Made by a program: the position numbers and the translations under genes. From the NCBI GenBank assembly GCA_010015745.1, contig ML978246.1, positions 1 to 64,000 on the forward strand: a stretch of DNA of 64,000 nt, written 5' to 3'. Positions 55,746 through 64,000 of the stretch are shown here, piece by piece (the first letter of the stretch is position 1; every line of letters starts with the position of its first letter). This DNA is from Setomelanomma holmii. Its lineage: Eukaryota > Ascomycota > Dothideomycetes > Pleosporales > Phaeosphaeriaceae. A model generated the notes under the pieces. That model searched no databases and was not told the DNA's origin. It saw only the letters and a program-made list of their open reading frames with translations.

Positions 55746-56519
55746 GCCCTACGAGATTGGCCTAGCAAGCAAAAGAAAATAAGAGCCTTGCTAAATCTAT
55801 CAACGAGCGACAAATGTTGGCAAGCATCGCCGAACACTGCATGTATGTGACACTCGTCAAAGTGGTGACAAGAAATTGCGCGTGGAAGACTGGGGTCGGC
55901 GAACGCTCGAGTCCGTGATTAAATCTTGGCACGTGCTGTCCCACCATCCCGTCATCTCCAACCTCCCTGCCGCCCCATCCATGATCAGTCCACCAAGAAA
56001 AACCCCAGGCAACGATGAGGCAGAAACGTGCAAGACGAGGCGGGCGCAGCGGCTCATATCATGGTGCCATTGGTCTGGACTGTCGTCGCCGCTTCCGTCG
56101 ATCACATGCTGCTAGGTGGCCGTGGTTGCCGGCGCAACGGCGTGTTTATCCAGTGGCATGTTCCGTGTCTGGGCACAAAAGCGCCGCCGCATTCCAAGGC
56201 ACCGCAATTGAACCCTGTTCTGCGCGCCAATTGGACGATAAGCGGCCGTTTTCGACGGGGACCGGTACACATTGCGCGATCTGGGCTGGTGGCTGGGCGG
56301 GTGGTTGCTATTGACGGACCCGGCGGCCAGCCACCGTGCATGAACTGTAGATCTGAACCCTCAACTCCCACCTTGCAAAGTGGACTCTGAGCACTCTCCA
56401 GACATCATCGCCTACCCACTTGTACGACGCTGTCTCGCATTCCCCACAGCGCGGTTCATGGAGCAGCCGAGGAGGCATTCGAGGTGAACGTTCCTCAGCA
56501 GTGCAGACCCGCCTCCAAG
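55746..56519. other. Intergenic, no gene seen
   Basis: About 770 bases between the dehydrogenase and the kelch-type gene. Overlapping frames without motifs. Confidence 0.35.
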
Positions 56520-59500
56520 ATGCTGCACACCATGGCGACGTTGAGCATGGCAACGAGCTGGCTCGGGCTCCTGCCTGCGTCACTGCTCCTGTCCATCGTC
56601 ACTGCCCAGATGCCTACCAACCCAACACGAGTCCTGCGGAACGACAACCTGCTCTACGTCTTCCAGCCATCCGCAGACATTTCCACCCAGTTCCAGCTCG
56701 CCTCCATCGACGTCTCCTCCAGCGTTGACGCCGCGACTCTTCCATATACCACCTTGTACCCCTCACTACCGTTTCTTAGCAACGATACATCGCGCGCATT
56801 TACACCAGTCCTCGACGACGGAGGGAACATCACTGTCTATACTGGAGACTGTTCGCAAGGTGCAAATGGAGGAGAGGTCTGGGTCTACACACCAGATTCA
56901 TCCAGAGAGAGAAAGGGCAGCTGGAAGCAGGAAGATGTGTCGGTCAAGAGCAGCACGCATACTGCCATCATGGGCGCAAACTACCTTAGCGGTGGTATGG
57001 CCTTTTCAAGCACAGTCGGTGGAGCCGCTGCTACTACAGGCGCATACTTCTTTGGTGGAATGTGCCCCTTCGGCAACAGCAGCAGCGATGACTGGCAGTC
57101 CGCTGCCAACTACTCGAATCTCATGGTCACCCTGCAACCCTCTTCCAGCGGCAAGAACGACGTCGCATACACTTTGGACTTGTCTTCGAGTCGCGGACCA
57201 CCAGTACCCGAAGCCGGCTTCTCCGTGACTGGCCTGGAGCCCACCTTCTCCAACCGCAGCGATGGCACGCAGACGCAGCAGCAGAATTTCCTTCTTATCG
57301 GTGGACACACAAGTGCTGCATTCATCAACATGTCGCAGGTTGCGCTCTTCTCCCTGCCAGAACAGGGCTGGACTTTCATTGGTGTGGAGCAACCCCAGAC
57401 ACCCCAATCGGATCTGGCCATTCGAGCTAATGCAGCAACCATCGATCCACGATCTGGTCACACCGCTATCTTGACATCGGACGGCCAGCGAATCATCGTT
57501 TTCGGTGGCTGGGTTGGCGATGTCGATACTCCCGCAGAGCCGCAGCTCGCGATACTCAACATCGCTAGCGGCTATGGTGGGAACGGTGATTGGCAATGGG
57601 CCACACCTTCCACGACGGGAGCGGGCTTGCCGAATGACTCCGGCCTTTATGGACATGGCGCTTCCATGCTTGATGGCGGGGTCATGATGATCACTGGTGG
57701 GTATAGCATCACGTCTTCTGGCTCTCGACGAAGGAGTGCTACACCAACTCTCAGCAACAAATCATACTTCCTCAATGTGACCTCCAACACCTGGATTACG
57801 GACTATTCCCCGCCACCCGAGGCACCGGGCGCTCAGCCCATAAAGACAGGACCCCTTTCCAGCCCAGGACAGAAGGCAGGCTTGGGCGTGGGGCTTGGTA
57901 TTGGTTTGGCTACTGTGTGCGGCCTATTTGCATTCTACATGTGGTACACACGGCGCTTGAAGAAGCAACGAGCACTGCGGGAGAAACAAATCCAGGATCT
58001 GGCGTTCACCACCCACCGTTACAACATGGACGAGTACTCGCCGGCCTTTGACAGCCGTGGCGGTCAGTCTGATGCCGTCGACTTCCTCGCAGGACATAAC
58101 GACAACTACTACTTCCCACCGGGGACACAGGGTGGACAAGGCTGGAGGCAGACAGGCGGCAGGGATGCGGAACGGACGGGATTACTTGTAGAAATTCCGA
58201 GTCCAACACGAGGATTGCGACGCAGTCTCAGTGGCCGACCTGGATTTGCTATGGGACATATGCGTGGCCCAGGACAAATCCATCCAATCGATGAGCTGGA
58301 AGAAGAACAAGATGACGAGAGTGCTCACGGTCGTACAGCCCTGGACAAGCATCCCGAGATGAGCGAGAAGCGCAACGAGCGAGGAGCGGCTGTCTTTGAG
58401 AATGCTCCAGTCCTGGACCCGTTTACCGATTCGCGTCGCCATGTTGGTGAACAGAAGGATATCTTCCACGTCGCAAGGTCGTCGTCTGTCCGCGAGGAGG
58501 TTACCAAGCACGACCATGTCTCATCAAACTGGCCGCTCGGAGCGGCTGGACCATCTCGACACTCAAATGGCAGGCTCTCACCTGACAAGTCATGGTCAGA
58601 AAGAACGAGCTCGAATCTTAGCGACAGGAGCACTCGATCTGGACTATCGTGGACATCGTCTAACGGTGGCGTTGTGCGCAGTGCATCGATCCGTTCAGCC
58701 GCGATATTGCACAATGCCTCTCATGCCAATCCATTCAGGACACCACATGGCAGCCCGACGCGTGAAGATCCAGATGGAGACCATGAAAGCGGGCGTCACA
58801 GTCCTGCTGATCCACGAACCCAGTCGTTCACGAGCATTCGTAGTAACGGGTATGCCGACATCGACTCGTTCCGCACTGCCCAATCATCGTTTGCCCATCT
58901 TCAAGCGGAAGGTGAAGCATTGCTGGGCGGTAATCCGGAGCGACCAAGACCAGGAACATCTTCCTCGAACTCGAATACCTACCGGGACACAGAGGGGAGC
59001 AACAGCCGAGCAGCCACAGCGACGCCGGCTACTCCCTACACACTGGACATGTCAACTGTGTCGCGGCCTGCGACAAGAGAGCGAAGAAGGAGTTGGCTGG
59101 GCAGCGTACGCAGAGTGCTGACACGATCCGTGTCCAGTGCCGAGCGAGATCAGCGGACCAGATCTCTTACGACATCCATGTCCTACCACGAGCGCTACAC
59201 AGACAATCCTATTTCGCCAGTCGAGCCGTCGCAAGCCGACAACAGGAAGTCATTTCCCGCATCATCCGCGCCACCACGGCGCGCAGCCTCAGATGCCAGT
59301 TTCTGGCGAAGTCGGCGAGGCCAGCAAGACTGGATGGAAGACGAGGAAGGCACCAAATGGAAGCGCACAGCAGGTGATGACTGGGGCGCACCCGAAGACA
59401 TTGTTCTAGCAGAGCGCGAACGCCAGAGACAAGAGTGGCGAGAACGCGGCAAACTGCTCGTCAATATCTCTCCAGATAACGACCAACTGCCAACGCCACG

Positions 59501-59963
59501 TACACCCATAAGACCAGACCAGCTCGGCATCCCGGTCACAGACGAACGTCCTTGTACACCTACCAGCGAGGCTGACTGGGACGTCGAAGCCGCAGTCGAA
59601 AGACGCGTGGTGCAAGTCATGTTCACAGTACCTAGATCCAAACTCCGCGTCGTCAACGCCGATCCAGATCGAAACAGTATCCTCTCTCTTCCGCGCGAAA
59701 ACTCAAGCGAGGACATCAATGCGACAAGTCCGCCTGAGCAAGGTAGTCCTTCGCGCGTTAAGGATCTAGCGGGCAGGTTTGAACAGATGGCTTCGAGTTC
59801 GCCGCGGATGAGTCCACGGGCGAGTCCGAGACCTAGTCCGAGTCCGAGTATCAAAAGTATGAAGACAAGACAAAAGGGATCTTCTGCGTCGCTGGGCAAG
59901 CAGGGCGCACGGAGAGGGAGTGGGTCGAGTCCACTGGGAAAAGAGGGGAGTGAGAAACGGTAA
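56520..59963 (+). CDS. Kelch-type single-pass membrane protein
   Basis: Single-exon gene of 1,147 residues from ATG 56520; an in-frame upstream extension has no ATG. A signal peptide is at 1-30 (LGLLPASLLLSIVTAQ). The extracellular part up to about 450 has beta-propeller/kelch-like glycine doublets (AYFFGGMCPF, FLLIGGHTS, RIIVFGGWVG, VMMITGGYS) and many N-glycosylation sequons. A membrane segment lies at about 456-477 (GVGLGIGLATVCGLFAFYMWY), followed by a basic stop-transfer RRLKKQR. The ~670-residue cytoplasmic tail is Ser/Pro/Arg-rich and low complexity, probably phosphorylated, ending SPRASPRPSPSPSIK. The layout suits a fungal cell-surface or polarity protein, but no specific orthologue was identified. 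Confidence 0.85.
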   Translation: MLHTMATLSMATSWLGLLPASLLLSIVTAQMPTNPTRVLRNDNLLYVFQPSADISTQFQLASIDVSSSVDAATLPYTTLYPSLPFLSNDTSRAFTPVLDDGGNITVYTGDCSQGANGGEVWVYTPDSSRERKGSWKQEDVSVKSSTHTAIMGANYLSGGMAFSSTVGGAAATTGAYFFGGMCPFGNSSSDDWQSAANYSNLMVTLQPSSSGKNDVAYTLDLSSSRGPPVPEAGFSVTGLEPTFSNRSDGTQTQQQNFLLIGGHTSAAFINMSQVALFSLPEQGWTFIGVEQPQTPQSDLAIRANAATIDPRSGHTAILTSDGQRIIVFGGWVGDVDTPAEPQLAILNIASGYGGNGDWQWATPSTTGAGLPNDSGLYGHGASMLDGGVMMITGGYSITSSGSRRRSATPTLSNKSYFLNVTSNTWITDYSPPPEAPGAQPIKTGPLSSPGQKAGLGVGLGIGLATVCGLFAFYMWYTRRLKKQRALREKQIQDLAFTTHRYNMDEYSPAFDSRGGQSDAVDFLAGHNDNYYFPPGTQGGQGWRQTGGRDAERTGLLVEIPSPTRGLRRSLSGRPGFAMGHMRGPGQIHPIDELEEEQDDESAHGRTALDKHPEMSEKRNERGAAVFENAPVLDPFTDSRRHVGEQKDIFHVARSSSVREEVTKHDHVSSNWPLGAAGPSRHSNGRLSPDKSWSERTSSNLSDRSTRSGLSWTSSNGGVVRSASIRSAAILHNASHANPFRTPHGSPTREDPDGDHESGRHSPADPRTQSFTSIRSNGYADIDSFRTAQSSFAHLQAEGEALLGGNPERPRPGTSSSNSNTYRDTEGSNSRAATATPATPYTLDMSTVSRPATRERRRSWLGSVRRVLTRSVSSAERDQRTRSLTTSMSYHERYTDNPISPVEPSQADNRKSFPASSAPPRRAASDASFWRSRRGQQDWMEDEEGTKWKRTAGDDWGAPEDIVLAERERQRQEWRERGKLLVNISPDNDQLPTPRTPIRPDQLGIPVTDERPCTPTSEADWDVEAAVERRVVQVMFTVPRSKLRVVNADPDRNSILSLPRENSSEDINATSPPEQGSPSRVKDLAGRFEQMASSSPRMSPRASPRPSPSPSIKSMKTRQKGSSASLGKQGARRGSGSSPLGKEGSEKR

Positions 59964-60797
59964 GCGGTAAGAGGGGTAGACTACGATCTGGCGGATTATG
60001 TTCTTGCATGTATGATTTTGCATTTGGCCTGGAGGATTGCGGTGGAAATAGTGTCAATTTGATGAGTACTTGGGTATAGCGTATGGCGTTGCATTGGCGT
60101 TTTGGATAGCCTGAATGGCTGGACTGTCGCTTGGGAGACACTCGCTCTGAATGTTGGAGCTGGTTATTGATATCCGAATTAGGAGATTTGGATAAGAAGG
60201 CATGAGTTCTATCAACGAAGCTGCCAGATTATGTGCACTTCCATAGCTATGATACATCAACACACACGATCCTGCATCGTGATGCCTAGTCGTACCTTCC
60301 TTCACCTTGGAGCTATGTAGGTCGAGCTTGTCTCGTGACTTATCGACTTCCGTCGAACCAGCCATGGCTTCACCCTTACCTGAAGGCCGCACTTTGAATG
60401 TCTGACCATCATCCTCGAAGGACGTAAGCTGCTAGCGACAGTGAATGATAAAGGGATGCGCTGTCGGTGTGAACCAAGCCAGTCCTACGACCAGTGCCTT
60501 CCCACTTGCACCTTCCCTCACCACATCCCCACAGATCTCGGAACATCTCCACCCGTCACTTCCTCCAAAGTGGCGACTCTTCGCCTTCACCTCTGAGCTT
60601 TCGTTGAACACCCATCTTCTGCCAGTCAGGCGTTACAAGCCTCAGCAATCAACAGCTGCTGTAAGGACCCGTCGTTGCTGCGAAGCGATTCAACATCACA
60701 ACGAACACTTTCCGAATCGCACCTTCTCTCACAAACAGTCCAACATCTCTCACACCCTCGACACCATCAACACACCCGTTCTCTCGCCCCTACAATA
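59964..60797. other. Intergenic, no supported gene
   Basis: About 830 bases. A C/T-rich leader-like stretch (60500-60797) precedes the next ATG, suggesting a promoter and 5' UTR. Confidence 0.35.
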
Positions 60798-61391
60798 ATG
60801 CCGCCCATCAAGCCGTCTGCCTCTCGCCTTAACTCGAACCAGCGATCACGACAAGCAGATCCCCAGTGAGACCGTAAGAACCGCAACAGTTGGGACGAGA
60901 TCAACACTGCAGCAGATAACCTTATCGCACCCGAATACGCCTCGAATCCGGTCAAAGATCTGCAGAGATGGGCACTCGCTACTGCTATGCTGCCGCAAGA
61001 GGGACATCACATGAAGGAAGGGGCGATGCTCGAGAAGATCAAGCGACGATATGAGAGCGCGAGTAAGGGTGCAAACGCGGCATTCCCCAGATACTCCAAC
61101 ACCTTCGAGGACTACGGCAAGCGCGAGGAGGATGAGGGTGAGAAGGAAGACGTGCAGGGAACTGCACAAGGTTACACGATGAAGACCAAGCTTGGGAACT
61201 CAACACCACCTACCGGCCGCTACACACCTACAGCCACGCACGGCTCAAAGCGTCGGCGAACTCGTGCACCCTCGCCATTTCAAGGCACGCGAAAGGCAGC
61301 GAGGAAGGTCATTGGTCTTACAGCCAAGAGCTCTGACATGGATTATGCACAGTCGAGTGAGTGGAGCTTCCCAGGCAGCGAAGAAGAGTAA
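60798..61391 (+). pseudogene. Small basic protein with one in-frame TGA
   Basis: From ATG 60798 (MPPIKPSASRLNSNQRSRQ) the frame meets TGA at 60867-60869. It then continues open for 174 codons: DRKNRNSWDEINTAADN, LQRWALATAMLPQEGHHM, MLEKIKRRYESA, and a basic tail KRRRTRAPSPFQGTRKAARK, ending FPGSEEE. Reading through TGA gives about 197 residues with a uniform composition, suggesting one gene. No intron of workable length removes the stop; the only GT-AG pair around it spans 16 bases. It may be a recent pseudogene (TGG or CGA to TGA), a sequencing error, or a gene starting at a downstream ATG (60987). The product looks nuclear and is of unknown function. Confidence 0.45.
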
Positions 61392-61871
61392 TGACTGATG
61401 CTGCGAAGTGCTCGGTTAGGAACTCATTGATGCGGAGATGAAGAGCGCTTGGGAGCAGCTCGAAGGTGGACTGAACGAGGTGGAGAGCAAGAAAGTGATG
61501 AGAAGGCATCAGACTGAGGCTTGGAGTTGAGGAATTGGGACAAGGTGTGATGCATGTACTGAACATTTGATTCCTGCGAAGAAAGTCGAGGGTCAACACA
61601 TTTGTGCGACATCGCGTATCTAAAACCCACAATGATCTCCACCCCTTGCGTTGCGGCTCAGGCCGTCGCGGAACAATAGCCGCGCTGGTGGAGGCTGCTA
61701 CTAGTGCTTGGCGGGCTTTTTGTGACTCCACTCTCTTTCAACGTCGCTGCTCGCTTGAGGAACCATTCATCCGACCATTTGCCAGTTCTGGTTCTGTCCG
61801 CTTTGTTAGTGGTCCTGTTGGTGCATCGGACTCTGCTCCGCTTGCAGCGCATCATCTGCTTCCTGCTGCTT

Positions 61872-61981
61872 CGGCTAACGGCAGCCGCCTGGCGACGTAC
61901 GCTCGCTCTACGCCCGGCGATCCTGCGCAACCGGGCCTATTATTTCTACGCCGCACCTGTGCGTCTGGCCATCTGATTGCA
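61872..61981. repeat. Local repeat, unit A
   Basis: About 110 bp beginning CGGCTAACGGCAGCCGCC and ending TCTACGCCGCACCTGTGCG...CTGATTGCA. It is a diverged direct copy of 62189-62310. The intervening sequence shows no gene. Confidence 0.65.
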
Positions 61982-62188
61982 GCGAAAATCAGGACACCAT
62001 GGCGCCGCGCCGGGGATGATGGATGCGGGTGGGTAAGTGGCTTTTGCTTCGAGTGTGCGGCTTTCAGAAGCATATGAGAAATGATGGTAGACGAGTGTAT
62101 GTACTACGCTTGAGAAGGAAAAATGTGTAGAAGTTTGGATCGTGTAGTATTAGTCTTTCGGGCGCTGCTCCATTCCGGCGACTCACTC

Positions 62189-62310
62189 CGGCTAATGGCA
62201 GCCGCCAGACGACGTACTCTCGCTTGCTCTAATACGGCTGCGCCCAGCGACCTATGCACCTGGGACTATCAAGTCTACGCCGCACCTGTGCGCCTGCGCG
62301 TCTGATTGCA
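62189..62310. repeat. Local repeat, unit B
   Basis: About 122 bp beginning CGGCTAATGGCAGCCGCC and ending TCTACGCCGCACCTGTGCG...CTGATTGCA, the partner of unit A. The similarity is strongest at the two ends. Possibly copies of an uncharacterised dispersed element. The stretch 61398-62732 holds no other supported feature. Confidence 0.65.
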
Positions 62311-62732
62311 TTGAACGTCACTGCTGATGGTCTGTACGTCGAAGCTGACAGAATGCAATGTCGGAGAGAATGCGCCGCAGCACGCAAAGACAAACCGACC
62401 CGCAGCTCCACCGATAGAAGTCTCTCCGCCGACCGGTTCGTGCCGTGTTCACGGGGGTTCACACGTGTGAGCCCTGCACGTCTCCAACAATAGCGCACCG
62501 CATATTGAACCGCGTGTTAATATCGCATGTCTTCACTTCTAATCCATCCAACTCGACACCGCTTTACCGCCATTGGCTACGCGAATCCTCAATGCCACAC
62601 TAACGAACAGAATACCGGTCATCCACGTTGGGTTACCACAGCCCTGGATCTTGGACGTCCTTCATAGCTTGCTGGAGGAAGCGACGCCAAAAGTTTGTCT
62701 CTCGCACTTCTCGCCTGCTCGTTTTTGCCACC

Positions 62733-64000
62733 ATGGCATCTTCGAATGAACCCCAGATTGAACCCACAGAGGCCGGCGATGTGCCTACCGCCGATGAGGC
62801 TAGCAGCTCCGGCCCGTCGCTTGAAATAGACGCATGTCCCACCTCTTGGCGCGGTACTTTCAGGACTGACAGGTGACTTGATAGACCGACGAGCGCGACT
62901 CTGCATTTGGTGACAACCAGTCCTCGTACGCTGTGTGACCGTTCCTGCACCTTGGCCACTTCACTGACACTGCACAGCTACACAATGTCTGCAACATCTT
63001 CAGTCTTCAACTTTCGATACGAGCATGGACGGCGATATCACGCCTACGCGGAGGGGAAGTATCCGGTGCCAAACGATGAGGTGAGCCCAACACGACTCAC
63101 CCGCCCGGCGCTTACTGATGCGATATGACAGGCCGAGATGGACAGATTAGATCTCCAACATCACGCCTTCCGCTTGACACTCAACGGCAAGTTATATCGC
63201 GCGCCAATTCCAGCAGACGTACAGAATGTACTCGACGTGGGTTGCGGTACTGGTATCTGGAGCATCGAGTTTGCAGACGAGCACCCATCTGCACGCGTCC
63301 TTGGCACAGACCTAAGTCCAATCCAACCAGCCCAAGTACCGCCTAATTGCGAATTTCTCATCGACGACTGCGAACAAGAATGGATCTTCCACAACCAGTT
63401 CGACTTCATCCATACCCGTGCCATGGTCGCAGCCATCAAAAACTGGAGTCGCTTCTTTGAGCAAGCATATGCCAACCTGCAGCCCGGAGGCTACATCGAA
63501 TGTCAAGAACTGGTCTTCCCAATCCGCTGCATGGATGCTGGCGTCACCGCAGCAAATTCGCCTCTCATGCGCTGGTCAGAACTGTTCCTCGAGGCTGCCT
63601 CCAAGATTGGACTAGACGCCGCAGGGCCTCGAAGCTTGGCTCCAAAGTTCCGTGATGCCGGCTTCGTCGACATCAACGTCAAAACGTACAAATGGCCGCT
63701 TGGCAAGTGGGCGAAAGGTGCCAAGTTCAAGCTTCTTGGGAAGTTTGTAATGGAAGACCTCATGGACTGGCTGCCGAGCAGTTCGCTAGGCTTATTCACG
63801 AGGATCTTGGGCTGGACGCGAGAAGCGGTCGAACTCTTCTTGGCAGAGTGCAGGATGGAAGCGAAGAGGAAAGATCGACATTACTACGGCGAAGTGTAAG
63901 TACAAAATCCTCAGTATGGGACTGTGCTGACTAGGTAGATACATGTGGTGGGCACGCAAAGCCGAAGACGCCAACAGCTCAGGCTACCACAGCAGCGAGC
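62733..64000 (+). CDS. LaeA-like SAM-dependent methyltransferase (runs off the right edge)
   Basis: The probable start is ATG 62733 (MASSNEPQIEPTEAG). Exons read as: a first exon with an unresolved 3' end before 62884, then 62885-62934 (TDERDSAFGDNQSSYAV), 62978-63080 (FNFRYEHGRRYHAYAEGKY), 63132-63895, and 63939 to beyond 64000 (YMWWARKAEDANSS). The core is a class I methyltransferase: VLDVGCGTGIWSIEFA (motif I), VLGTDLSPIQ (acidic end of strand 2), FDFIHTRAMVAAIKNW and NLQPGGYIECQEL. This is the fungal LaeA/UMTA-type family, whose founding members regulate secondary metabolism, although most paralogues have no known target. The last codons lie outside the window. Confidence 0.88.

Noticed and set aside
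60054..60392. 112-codon minus-strand frame downstream of the kelch-type gene
   Set aside because: No motif and composition like surrounding non-coding sequence. It likely overlaps the 3' UTR of the kelch-type gene.
1..64000. tRNA, rRNA or CRISPR array
   Set aside because: I scanned for GGTTCRA-type tRNA arms and for regularly spaced repeats. The few matches were inside coding or repeat sequence and lacked the rest of the structure.

Overview
The window is a stretch of nuclear DNA from a filamentous ascomycete (Pezizomycotina). The evidence is short (50-90 bp) GT-AG introns, HET-domain and HET-NACHT-ankyrin genes, a Zn2Cys6 regulator with a fungal-specific domain, a DUF3405 protein, a LaeA-type methyltransferase, and pogo, hAT, Tc1/mariner and LTR elements carrying C-to-T style nonsense mutations. 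Gene style suggests Dothideomycetes, but that is an inference.

Layout. 1-3.6 kb: transposon-rich, with a nearly complete pogo/Fot1-type element (perfect 62-bp terminal inverted repeats, TA target duplication). 4.5-6.5 kb: an intact GH13 alpha-glucan enzyme. 7.1-20.7 kb: what looks like a former catabolic gene cluster. It holds two TauD/TfdA-type dioxygenase genes (both dead), an intact isopenicillin-N-synthase-like 2-oxoglutarate oxygenase, an alpha/beta hydrolase (dead), an intact Zn2Cys6 regulator and an NCS1 nucleobase-type permease (dead). A hAT transposon sits inside an exon of the first dioxygenase gene. 20.9-39.3 kb: a degenerating HET/NLR neighbourhood with one intact HET protein, a broken HET gene, a HET C-terminal fragment and a broken HET-NACHT-ankyrin gene. 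It is mixed with an intact DUF3405 membrane protein, a broken small secreted cysteine-rich protein, a Tc1/mariner relic, two solo LTRs and a hAT-type MITE.

39.9-43.6 kb: a DUF1772 membrane protein and a secreted protein with two PAN-like cysteine modules around a Pro/Gln repeat linker. 44.3-46.7 kb: a pogo element nested inside a hAT element. 47.4-64 kb is gene-dense and mostly healthy: MFS drug-type transporter, a tail-anchored possible ubiquitin-like protein, cobalamin-independent methionine synthase, a short-chain dehydrogenase, a kelch-type membrane protein, a small basic protein with one in-frame stop, and a LaeA-like methyltransferase running off the right edge.

The most notable signal is the dead cluster. 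Its enzymes and transporter carry independent lesions, and deleting the hAT element plus one target copy joins the first dioxygenase exon cleanly in frame. The regulator and one oxygenase remain open. The family combination (NCS1 permease, TauD enzymes that could be xanthine-dioxygenase-like, IPNS-fold oxygenase that could be thymine-hydroxylase-like) suggests nucleobase salvage or catabolism, but that function is inferred. Exon borders and family names come from reading the sequence by eye.
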